Under the pieces are notes generated by a model. That model was not told where the DNA came from and ran no database searches. It worked only from the letters and a program-made list of their open reading frames with translations. DNA of 64,000 bases, from positions 806,001 through 870,000 of the forward strand of contig JAHLMK010000002.1 in the NCBI GenBank assembly GCA_019915135.1. The letters are read 5' to 3'. How positions within the stretch are numbered: the first letter of the stretch is position 1; the number at the start of each line of letters is the position of its first letter. Source of the DNA: Strobilurus pachycystidiatus. Lineage: Eukaryota > Basidiomycota > Agaricomycetes > Agaricales > Physalacriaceae. Below, one piece after another: positions 1 to 9,684 of the stretch. The position numbers and the translations under genes are program-made.

Positions 1-2
1 AG

Positions 3-362
3 GTCCGATTCCTCGATCGTGAACCAACGTTCTCGGAGTTCACTCTTGTTGACCGCTATTCCGGAGAAGAGGTTGACGAGAGGGCGACTGGTCTGGAGCA
101 ATGCGCGATGCAGATGTACACGCAGGACGCGCGCCGGTTCTACACAAGAGGTCCCATCGGTTGTTTCATGGACATGCACGACCGCTTTGACCGATGGCAC
201 ATGGACGGGATTTGGAGGATGTTGGAATTTTGGAAATGGGCGTTGAAGGACCCGCGGATGAGAGAGGATTGGATGGACATGGCATACATCGACAACACGT
301 ACCGCCTTGACAGAAACACCGCACTCGACAACGACGGACAAGTTGACGAGCACTACTTGTGA
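3..362 (+). CDS. 3' end of a hypothetical protein (5' truncated)
   Basis: The reading frame is open from the first bases of the window to a TGA-ending stop region at 360-362, so this is the last roughly 119 codons of a gene that starts outside. The protein part is rich in Asp, Arg, Met and Trp (for example FMDMHDRFDRWHMDGIW and EFWKWALKDPRMRED) and contains no motif I recognise. No intron is needed in the visible part. It may be a lineage-specific basidiomycete protein. The frame composition looks coding, but the function is unknown. Confidence 0.5.
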   Translation, partial: VRFLDREPTFSEFTLVDRYSGEEVDERATGLEQCAMQMYTQDARRFYTRGPIGCFMDMHDRFDRWHMDGIWRMLEFWKWALKDPRMREDWMDMAYIDNTYRLDRNTALDNDGQVDEHYL

Positions 363-1027
363 GCTCGGGACGATCTCAAATTTGTTTACGCCACTGTGGA
401 GGTGCTCAGCGTTGCGCTCGTGAAACGGCGCCGGCGCCGCGCCTTCCCGTTTAGGGTACATACCCATACTTGGACTCCTTCCCGATCCCTCGATTCATAC
501 TTCCCGCTCATCGTTACTCATCTATACTTACACTCTCTTATCTCTGCTTACCTGATATCGCGGACGCTTCCTTAGGCTATGGACAGCTAGTTACAATTAC
601 ATATACTCCACGCGTACCTAGATTCTGGCATGGCCACGACCGCTTATATACCTTTAGTCTAGGATTCCGGTACCTTGTCTTCGACCACCCCGACTCTAAA
701 TCTTATACTCAACCCACTCTCATTTGTGTCCTACGCTTGAACACTTCAGGAGCTCACCACACGTCTCATTTTGATCTATCCCGGACTCACGTCCGTCTCT
801 CTCAATCCCGCCTCATACTCTCCGCTTGCGCTACCGGTCTTCGGCGACTCATATATTTTCTTGTCTACGTGAGGGCAACCTCACTCTTCGACAACGGACT
901 TCTTACAATGTCCGTGATTATGTTGGTATACCAGGAGGTGCATCGAAAGCGCGCGGAGAGTTGCCGGATGAATCAGTGTGTTGGCTAGAGGACGGTCGGG
1001 AAGTCGTGTTTCCATTTCTACATCTTA
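363..1027. other. Intergenic stretch between convergent gene ends
   Basis: This stretch lies between the stop of the truncated gene and the stop of the MAPKK gene, which runs the other way. A 172-codon plus-strand frame (470-988) crosses it, but its composition is Leu/Ser/Tyr/Arg-rich, it has no recognisable domain and it runs toward the 3' end of the kinase gene. I treat it as chance. The stretch probably holds the two 3' untranslated regions. Confidence 0.5.
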
Positions 1028-2618
1028 TCAGTACGTACTCGCAGTCAACTGAGGAAGAGACGGGACTGACTGATCTCTCGACCGCCGACTCTTGGGCCAT
1101 CCCCACACTTCACGTATCCATCGCGCCATGTGTACTTCCTTCTTCATCACGTCGACGATCCAAGGGTGTAGTAACATATCCTGAGGCCGCGGTCGGGTCT
1201 TTGAATCGACAATCAACCTGAAATCAAATCAGAGGGACGATCAGGTCGAATTGTCTGATGCCTCACGTCTGTCGAATGAAATCTTTCATGTCATCACTCC
1301 ATTCCACGCCGCCCTCGTCTTCAAGACGCGGAGGCTACATCAAACCCCGATCAGTCGTGGAGGAAGCGAGAAGCAGATCGTCGCGTACCTCCCCAGCGGT
1401 AATATACATCATGAGTTCAATAGGTGGAAGATCATTGGGGAACGGAAATCGGTTTTGAACAAGCTCTAATAGAGAAATGCCTGTCGACCAGACATCAGAG
1501 CGAATAGTGTATTCATCACCACAGATCCGCTCAGGCTAGATAAAAGTGAGTCAGACAGTCGAAGAGTCACACATGTAGAGAGACATACTGCCATATAGAA
1601 ACTCGTTCCGGTAAACGTTCCAGCAAGAGAGTTCACCAGCTCGCCCGACACACCAAAGTCACACAGCTTGACAATGCCCTCGCGAGAGAGAAGGATATTA
1701 GAAGGCTTGATGTCGCGGTGTATAGTCTTTTTGGTGTGAAGGTATGCCAATCCTTGAAGAACCTGAAGATAGATTGAGACCAAAACGTTGCAGATAGCCA
1801 AATAAACGCACGCCCTCTGCGATCCGGCCTGCAATCTTTTCGCCGACGACAGCACCTCGTTCTTTGATGCGCTTTCCGACCGCCTCGAGACTGCCGCCTT
1901 CGCAGATCTCCATGAGGATCTTCACTTCGCTGGATGAAGGTGACATGTATGCGCCGTAGAAGATGATTATGTTGATGTGTTCAGTGGAAGAGATGATGGA
2001 CAGTTCGCGCAGAAGCTGCTTCATGGGTGCCTCTCTGGTGGTGATGGTCTTGCGGGCCATGACCTTGCCATTGCGCTTGTCTTTGACCTTGTGGACTGCG
2101 CCGCCTGCGCCCTCGCCAAGACGTCCGACTTCCTCGAGGTCGTCGTCGGTGTACTGCATGGCAGGTGATTTGTGAACGGTCTGGATGGCGTCCGCGTCAT
2201 CGTCGGGCGCTGACCGGATCTGCAGATCGCCCAGAAGCTCGCGGATGTCATCGATGGGCTGTGAGACTTTCTGGTTGAGAGCAGGGCGGGTGGTGTCGAG
2301 GGAAGGATGGATGGTTGTCATGTCGTCGCCATCTTTGGATGCGGTGTTGATTGAGAGGCGGGGGCCGCCGCCGTAGTAGTCGAATACGGGCGAGTCGCCC
2401 GAGGTATTGTCGGAGGGATTGGGGGCGGGGATGGAGACGTGGATCACGGGTTTTGGAGAGGCAGTCTTGGACGGGATGAGGAGCGGCGGGGGAGACAGCG
2501 TTGGCTTCCCTTTGCGGTGGATTTGTAGAGGACTCGTTTCAGGCAGATTGATGAGCGGTGGCGCTGGCGATGCCGAGCGTATGCTCCGTGGCCCCATAGG
2601 CCGCGCGGGCGCCTGCAT
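1028..2618 (-). CDS. MKK1: MAP kinase kinase, Mkk1/Mkk2 type (cell-wall integrity pathway)
   Basis: Five exons (2618-1812, 1762-1589, 1535-1389, 1334-1267, 1217-1028) join to a protein of 461 residues. The first 180 or so residues are Pro/Ser-rich and unstructured. The kinase domain follows, with a glycine loop ([14 protein letters not shown]), catalytic [11 protein letters not shown] and the activation segment [20 protein letters not shown] ending in MAPERI. That segment, with Ser and Thr in the MAPKK phospho-site spacing, is typical of yeast Mkk1/Mkk2, which phosphorylate the Slt2/Mpk1 MAP kinase. The APE motif is split by an intron, as are other domain parts. The protein ends soon after subdomain XI ([13 protein letters not shown]). 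Direct repeats lie in the upstream region. Ste7 or Pbs2 type is less likely because of the activation-loop sequence. Confidence 0.9.
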
Positions 2619-2622
2619 CCTC

Positions 2623-2664
2623 GTCAGTCAAGGAATTGAGTGTATGACAGGCGTAATGTACGGA
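2623..2664. repeat. Copy 1 of a 42-bp direct repeat upstream of the MAPKK start codon
   Basis: This 42-bp unit starts with GTCAGTCA and contains TGACAGGCGT. It matches a second unit at 2739-2780 at about 36 of 42 positions. It sits within a few bases upstream of the MAPKK initiation codon, so in its 5' leader or proximal promoter. The two units are offset by 116 bp. Confidence 0.7.
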
Positions 2665-2738
2665 CAAGCCCTAACCCTAATACGTCGCGGTGAGCTGCTT
2701 TACACTTGTTATTCAAGGCCGTCACTCGCGGACTACAA

Positions 2739-2780
2739 GTCAGTCATGGAACTGAGTGTCTGACAGGCGTGATGTATGTA
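2739..2780. repeat. Copy 2 of the 42-bp direct repeat
   Basis: Second copy of the unit at 2623-2664, in the same orientation, differing at about six scattered positions. Between the copies lies a short double telomere-like motif, (CCCTAA)x2, at 2669-2680. The arrangement could come from a local duplication in the promoter region. A regulatory role is inference only. Confidence 0.7.
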
Positions 2781-3811
2781 CGAAGACTACGAAAGAGCTC
2801 AGTCGAGGTCGAAGAGCAAGCTGTTGGTGCAGGCCAATACATCGGTGGCCATGATGAAGCCGTCACGTCGGAAGGCGGAGCGTAGCGAAGCCTTCGGATG
2901 AGTCCCGACGCTCAAGTGGCCGAGTGCGTGTTTGAGGAAACTTAGAATACAATCGGCGAGAGTAGAAAGGCCGGCTCGCAGTGCTGACTTGCAGCTCAAT
3001 CACAAGCTACTGAAGCTTGAACTGAGATCCTCACTGAATTTGCTAGGATCTCTCGCGACTTGAAGCTGGAGACGGTAATATACTTGGGTCTTAATCTGAT
3101 TTCTCGTGTCTCGTAAGGGTGTTGCCGGAAAGCCAATGCTATGAGGATACGGGGCGAATATGAGACAGAGGCGTCCATAAAGAGGTCCTGACGATTATTC
3201 AGGTCGCACAACTCTGCCAAATGAGTCAAACTCCCCGGTGACGCTCCTTGGAGGACTTTCACGAGTTGACTTGCTAGTCTTGAGCAAGACTTGCTGCAGT
3301 GCAGAAGTGCCATCTCTTTCCGCCATCGGTTGTAGCTCTGGGGATCCGGCATATTGAAAGTGAACACGAGTCAGGCAGCCTAAATTCGGATTTTAGAGGA
3401 CTACTGACGGCCTGTGAACGTGTATTTTTGGAACCCTGGTATTACCATGAGAAAGCAGTATTTTTCGGCTGATACCTTGCCCGCTTCAGTGATCTTTGTT
3501 GGGCATTTGGCACTCCATGCGCAATGCTGAGGTTGAGGTTGAAGCTCAAGTACACGAATACGGAAAACTCCGTGATCCCAGTGTCTGCCGAAGAGCGGCT
3601 GAGATCGATCCCGCTAAAGCGTGCCACTTCAGCGCATTGCGCCCACAGCAGCTTTCCTGTGGAATGGCGGACATAGAGCCACGGCAAACACCTTCTGAGC
3701 TACCACGGAGCTCACATCTGACCTCCTTACAGAAGACCTATCGCCGAGCTTGTACCTGTTTGGTATGAGCGTCAGTGGCCCTTGCCAGCGCCCTGTTCAT
3801 TGTAACCGCCA
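2781..3811. other. Gene-poor stretch with unresolved minus-strand frames
   Basis: Minus-strand frames at 3687-3442 (81 codons, with PWLYVRHSTGKLLWAQCAEV), 3367-2996 (123 codons) and 2999-2799 (66 codons) follow each other and could be exons of a small or decayed gene. I could not join them with convincing splice sites, and no domain is recognisable. Nothing else is visible here. Confidence 0.25.
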
Positions 3812-4515
3812 ATGTCAATGATGACTATCTCGGACACAACGTCCACCGCCTCCTCCGAGTCGTCGACGGCGACGCCCAGAGCACGCCGTCCAAGACCTCC
3901 TTCTCTGCGCATGGACCACGTAGGGTGAGTGTTCCTGTCCGTTGATCACGAAATAGGTATGATAACTAACCATATAACTGTAGGGTAGCTCCGGAGAATC
4001 TCATAGGGAAAACCTTGAAGAATATACGACGCTCCCCAACACATCCCGCCTTGACTCTTGATTTCACCGACTCCACAACGTATCAGATACTAGTCGACGG
4101 CTACAACCCGCTCTATCCTGGTATCCCCAAAGAACTGGAGTTCGATGCACTCTTCCACGATATTCTCGCGGAGGGTGCTGCCCTCGACCTCACAGTCATT
4201 GACTGTGCGCTCATCACTCTATCCGATCGTGCCTTCGAGCGGAGGCAAAAGTCCAATGGCGATCGGGTATCTTCAGAAGATCTGCGCTGGGATCAAGACC
4301 ACCTCGCTCTTGCCTTGAAGTTTTCGGATTCTCCGCGCTGGCACTGTGTTTGGGCAATGCTCGAGGATCGCGACGAGACAGAGGGCGTCTGTGTGTTCCG
4401 GAGTTATGAGGATGTTTACCTGCAGTCGTTACAGCGCTCGCCTCGCAAAGCGAAGCACTATAGAACGCCTAGTTCGTCTCCCAAGAAGCAGCGAAACCCA
4501 CATCCCTGGTCTTGA
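3812..4515 (+). CDS. Hypothetical protein of 214 residues
   Basis: Two exons, 3812-3924 and 3984-4515, joined by a 59-nt GT-AG intron (donor GTGAGT, acceptor CTGTAG). The start at 3812 is the first ATG of a cluster of three, with a Ser/Thr-rich leader (ISDTTSTASSESSTATPR) ending near MDHVGVAPENLIGKTLKN. The middle part reads as a compact globular domain (LTLDFTDSTTYQILVDGYNP, HLALALKFSDSPRWHCVWAM) and the C-terminus is basic and disordered. No family is recognised. The intron joins two frames that each look coding, so the model is likely right while the function is unknown. Confidence 0.65.
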
Positions 4516-7028
4516 TTCGTGAGTCGTTCGTCATAGAGTCTGTGGTTACCCTTCTAATCTGTCCTGTCAGTCTTGTCTCCAGCTCATCATTATCGCATAT
4601 TCATAGACACTTCAATAGTCTGCGCTGCATGCTCATCATCATCTGCTTTCGATAATGCTTTCTTGTATAGTTACTCACCACTGTACCATCACCCCAGTGT
4701 TCCTGCTCATGTGTACTGCGTTCGCTACCATCCTTTGTTGTGTGTAATATGTACCAATTTAGGAGAATGAAAAGATCTGACAATATTGCGAGACAGGATG
4801 GAGTCCACGATCTGTAAACGATTGGTTCACAGCGGGAGAAGATGAACTCACTGACAAGGTCATCTGGGCATCTAGTGGTCGACATTTTTTTTGAATTGAA
4901 TCGTTGACAATGAAGTTGTCGAAGCGAGCGTATGACCATATCAACCTGCACGGTTTCTCGCGGGCGGCGGCGTCCAACATCGGCGGCGGACGGAGAGGAT
5001 GGGGCTTCAAAGCTTCATGGAGCACAGGCTTCCATGAACCCTTGCAGGTATAGGTGCATGGCTATTTCTTGTGCTCGAGCCCTCTTTCTTGTATGATTGA
5101 TTCAGGGCACACCACGGAAATGGCTAAAACTCTTGCATCGTCATCTGTACTGACGAACAGGATTGGAGCTATTTTCAACTTGGCGTACGGCATCCGTCAT
5201 CATTCAAGTGCTACTGTTCAGGACGCGTCGCGTACCCCAGACCGAGGTCCAGGATATCAAAGCAAACCTAGATGCGATAGGATGCGATGCGGGCGCTTCT
5301 TCTCCCTGAAAGCGACCCCTTTTGCGAGGAGAGACGAAACGCGTGTTCGGCTGCGTGTCCGTACATATGTGACAGGTCTCCTCGTGTCTTTATTCGTTTG
5401 GCTTCGCGGGAGCTGCAGGGTAGAAATGGTCCAACGGTTGGCAGTCGGATGGCCCGCAAGCATGACTGTCAACATCAGAATATGTCAAGACGGGAGCATG
5501 ACAAAATGAACTGCCAAATCCCTCGCCATTAGACTAGACTCTGAGCAACATGCGGATGGTAACACTTGGGGCTATCATCTACATAGCACAACGTTGAACG
5601 TTCGTAACTGACAACTTTAGTCTCCGGTCGTATCCCTCTTATCGTGTCATATCACCATTCTAGTTTGGTACGAACACAGTTCGCCATCTGGACTTGTCGT
5701 CGATTCTGATCCCTCTCGATAACGACGCCTTCCAGCCCGTGAACATCATCCTTGTTCCATCTATACAGTCTGAGTATGAATTGGAAGCATTGCCCATCCT
5801 ACGTACGCGTGTGTATTGATCTTCCCAATCCTCAATGCAACCGCAACCTGAAACCCAGTCGCCCGCTCCAGCCAGCATCACGGGATTGATATCGATAGTA
5901 AACTAGAATGTCAATTTCATTCATCAGTAGCTCTCCATTCTCCCAGCGTTTTCCGGGACGTCCAAGATGGGCATATGGGGTAGCGATGATATCATAATCT
6001 ATGCGTGCATGCACTGGGCATCCTTGGACACACAGTCCCAGATCTCCCATAGTCGCCGCTGACAGACCAGAGCGCGCAGGATTTACAGGTTACCTAGTGC
6101 TGATTCTTGACATAAAGCAACGGTGTTGGTCCGAACAAGCTTGATGAAGTTAACAGGGAAACCGGCCACGTTATTTCTGCGACGTTGATGATGTACTGCG
6201 AGAAAAGTGCGGGAATTTCGGAAGTCACCAGGAGAGCCAGTAGGGCAGATACCGACCATCAGCGCTCAACATTCGGTGCAATGTCTGAATCTGCACCCCA
6301 GAAACGAGCGATGCCTTGAAAGAATCCTGGAGGAGCCGGAGCGGGTGGAATTGCAAGATTAGACGCATTAGCGACCGATTGGAACCAGCGGGCGAGCTAT
6401 TGATAGTAGTGATTCGCAATAATCAGCCTGTGTTTTGGAAGGAACTGAACTCATCGCGTAGACCGTATGTGAAAGTCTTGACAAGTTTAGGACCGCGAGC
6501 AGCCCGAAAAAAAACCTAGGCCGTGTGACTTGATACGAAACGCGGAATGACTATCACACAAACGAAACAGTAGCGTAAGTTTCCTGGCTCCGAGGATGAG
6601 TAGGATCATTCCCTGAGAGTGTGCAGTGCACGAAAGGCGCCCCTGCGGCCTTTCTATCGGCCATACAATCATGAATGAAGTCGGGGGAAGTTACCGTATA
6701 TCAGTTCGTATGTCGTACTCCTGGAAGCTTCAAGGTTCAGGCCTCAGGCATCAACGGGGTGCTTTATATAAGGGTATATCAATGCTCACTTTGACAATAA
6801 CAAGTGGAGCAGAGAGCAGAACTAGTACTTTGAAGGAACTCCAAGGAACCGGGGCCGACGATGAAGCGGCATTTTTTGCAGAAATCAATGTCATATGTCC
6901 AGTTGAAGGTCCGTCCTGGCAGCTGGAATACAAGCGCTGAGCGAGGCCGTTACAGTGACATCCATCATCATGATCGCGGTTTCAAAGCCGCAGCGGCATC
7001 GGACGGCATCCTTTCTTGTGCTTTCTCC
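4516..7028. other. About 2.5 kb without a supported gene
   Basis: Many short frames occur on both strands, but none shows a recognisable domain or a convincing splice chain. The best candidate is a minus-strand frame of 72 codons at 6050-5832 (with DIIATPYAHLGRPGKRW and ENGELLMNEIDILVYYRYQ), followed by another at 5881-5660. It could be part of a decayed gene. A plus-strand frame at 6626-6940 stops before the NAA50 start and may be its leader. No long repeat or inverted-repeat element was seen. Confidence 0.35.
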
Positions 7029-7668
7029 ATGACCACGAATTCGCGTGTCTCGTTCGCCTCTCTGACCCCGAACAACCTGGGCACCGTACGGAAGCTTAAC
7101 TCCGTCATCTTTCCAATCAAATACTCGGAAAAGTTCTATCAGGATATATTAAATCCAGAGTTGGAAGAGTTTTGTAAACTTGGTTAGTTTCGCTAGCGCA
7201 GGTACTTACGGATGTATTGACGCGCCCTTCCATTCAGTGTATTACAATGATGTGCCAGGTATGTTTGATGCGCTCTCGTGGCCGGCGGACGCCTAACGGC
7301 GCCCTGCAGTCGGAACAATATGTTGTCGCCTCGAAACCAAAGATGATCAAACGAATATCTACCTCATGACGATGGGAGTACTTGCGGTCAGTTCTCGTGT
7401 CGATTTCGATTCCAGCAGTCATGGATCCCGATTGGTATAGCCTTATCGTTCAAGGACCCTAGGCTCTCAAAGCCTTGAGCTCATTCTGGCCGCCGCGTCG
7501 ACCTACATCAAGACCAAGATAAACAAGATCTATCTGCATGTTCAGGTATCCAACACTGGGGCCAAGCAGTTTTATGAACGCCACGGGTTCAAGGAAGTTG
7601 CTGTCACCCAGAACTACTACAAGAAAATATCCCCCCACGACGCGTGGGTCCTGGAGAAGACATTCTAG
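7029..7668 (+). CDS. NAA50: N-alpha-acetyltransferase NAA50-like (GNAT family)
   Basis: Four exons (7029-7182, 7238-7258, 7310-7386, 7441-7668) encode 159 residues. The N-terminus (SLTPNNLGTVRKLNSVIFP, KYSEKFYQDIL) and C-terminus (KIYLHVQVSNTGAKQFYER, GFKEVAV, NYYKKISPHDAWVL) match NAA50/San, the acetyltransferase that acts on Met-starting N-termini and supports sister-chromatid cohesion in animals. The second exon is only 21 nt, coding about VYYNDVP. The start at 7029 is chosen because similarity begins there, although the frame is open further upstream. The acetyl-CoA loop reads YRSRTLGSQ, so the first glycine of the Q/RxxGxG/A motif appears to be Thr. Confidence 0.88.
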
Positions 7669-7929
7669 CCGGTACGTCGTGCGTCGTGCGTATAGTAAAA
7701 ATTGATTGATATTATATCGAAGGTGGACATTGGTGTATTACAAACGTTAGGCGATTAGTACAGTTATGCAAACTTCTGCTGAAGTTTACTTTATGCGGGA
7801 GTAGATGTGCAGCTTGACGCGTAAATACGCGGTCCACGCGTTGATGGCTTTTTTGACGATAAAGTCGGAAAGATGAAGAAACACAAATACGATCACGCCC
7901 ACAAAGCCACCCTAAATGTCCAAGACATC

Positions 7930-8716
7930 TCAAGTCAAGCTGTCATCGAAAGTTCCGCATTTCTTCACCAACTGTGATGCTTGTCATAAGTCAACTGATG
8001 TTGGAAATGGCGGAGAAACACACTTGATGGCGCTTGAGCGCGTCTTTTCTGGTAAATGTTTTTCCACAGCCGCCGTTACAGGTGTAGGGCTTCGAGCCCG
8101 AATGTGTCTTTTCGTGCCGTTTCAAGTCATGCTGGCGATGAAAGGACAGCGGGCACGTGTCGCAGGTGAACGCTCGAGGCAGTGAGCTCCCATACTCCGA
8201 CGAATACGGTGGGGAGGACGACAAGGGCATTTGGGCATACGGCGAGATCATTGGCTGCTCTTGGGAGCTACTGTACCCGTGTGTGGGAGAATAAGGCTGG
8301 GAGTATTGGGAGTAGGTCGGGGAAGATGGATGGTAAGGTGATGTTCCCCGTGGCGCGTAAGCGTGCGCGTCGGACCCCATAGGCGAGTGTGGGGACACCG
8401 GCGATCGTCCATGATGATAGTCATATGAGCTGCGCCCGACGTGTGTCGGCGGCGGCGCAGAGTGATCATGTCCGTGCGGATGGCCCTTCGAAATGCCCGT
8501 GTTGATGTGTGAGTAGGGGGCACTCGAAGAGGGATACCGTCCTTCAGAAGACGTGTAAGAAGGATCCGGTGCGCGGCCACTGTGGTACGCATGTTGCGCA
8601 TAAGGATATGACGAGGAAGGGTAGGAGGCGCCATTATTGGATGTATACGACTGTCCAGCTCTAGGGTCCGCCATGTTAGCGGCATATTGTCCGCGAGAAA
8701 AGGGATAGTCGGACAT
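7930..8716 (-). CDS. C2H2 zinc-finger protein, Pro/Ser/Tyr-rich
   Basis: Exons 8716-8024 and 7971-7930, separated by a 52-nt GT-AG intron, give 244 residues. The first 175 residues are low-complexity, rich in Ser, Pro, Tyr and His. Two fingers follow: FTCDTCPLSFHRQHDLKRH and YTCNGGCGKTFTRKDALKRH. The second ends as C2HC (KRHQLVKKCG) and is split by the intron, which restores the LVKKCG ending seen in many basidiomycete factors. The arrangement suggests a nuclear DNA-binding regulator. The target is unknown, and resemblance to Crz1-type factors is only general. Confidence 0.8.
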
Positions 8717-9684
8717 GGTAGCTGACGGGAAGGAAGTAGAGTGAGTTCGTCAATGGCTGATATAACTGTTTATGGGTCCAGAAGTATGCAATGACAAGAT
8801 AGGAAAGAACGACACCAAATATGACACCGGACTACTGTCTGACGACAGTTCATATTCGACAATGCCAAGTTGAAGGTCCATTCATTTGTGCCTGATGATT
8901 AGTTTGATTGGAAAAACATTCCAGGAGCAACAAATTTCGCGCGTTGGCCGGCCTGCTAAAGAAAGTTAGCGTCAGGCCTTGTCTGCAGGAATCGCGATCT
9001 AGTCGACAGGTGTTGTTATCTAAGGAGGAGTCTGTGATCAGAGGCAAAGGAACCATCCGGAATCTGAGATCGTTGGCGTTATCAAAGGGCTGACAGCAAG
9101 GCACTGGTATGTACCCTGTGTCTGTTTTCGATGGCAGTTCCAAACCCAGCTAGTCCGATTTGAACCTGTTACTTGCCGTGTGACGGGTCATTCAGTTGAC
9201 AGACGAATAGAGTAACCTCGAAAAGACGATAGTTTCAAAGTGGAGGTGCGGCAAACACAAGACTTTGGATCTACAATATCAAACGGGGATTGAAAGGGAG
9301 TATCTCCCCACAAAGAGGAATAATTGTCACTTACCTGACAACACCCTCATCTCCATCTCGTCGAGCATATCACATGTACTTGTGCAGGCGACTCAAAGGC
9401 GACTTGACCGTGACGGCAACGCTAGCAACCGCCCATGCTGCGCGTCCCAGATTAGTGCTAGGACTTTAACGCTAAGCAGTTGGGAATGGGCCGTGAGCCT
9501 CAGGTGTCGGCATCTGTAAGACTTCGCTGTGACGGTTTATGCTTGAGACACAAAGCTTTAAAAGACGGGCTTCCAGCACGCACTGGTCTTCGATCTTCAA
9601 GCGGGTTGGTTAAGGTAAAGATGCAAGCGCTCGAAAGGAGCAGCGCCACAGAGATGCCATTTTGCCGCCGGCAGTTCTGAGACT
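8717..9684. other. Divergent promoter region, about 1 kb
   Basis: This lies between the zinc-finger gene (-) and DNA ligase I (+), which are transcribed away from each other. Only short frames without domain content occur. It presumably holds both promoters and 5' leaders. No specific element was recognised. Confidence 0.45.

Noticed and set aside
470..988. 172-codon plus-strand frame between the first gene and the MAPKK
   Set aside because: No domain, strongly skewed composition, and it runs into the 3' end of the kinase gene. Treated as chance.
2669..2680. (CCCTAA)x2, telomere-like
   Set aside because: Only two units in a gene-rich stretch. Not a telomere or chromosome end; mentioned only as part of the promoter repeat.
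5054..5509. 151-codon plus-strand frame in the gene-poor stretch
   Set aside because: Overlaps equally open minus-strand frames and has no motif. Basic, Cys/Arg-rich composition looks non-coding.
9130..9200. Minus-strand GGTTCAAATC-like sequence resembling a tRNA B box
   Set aside because: No matching A box or acceptor stem could be formed around it.
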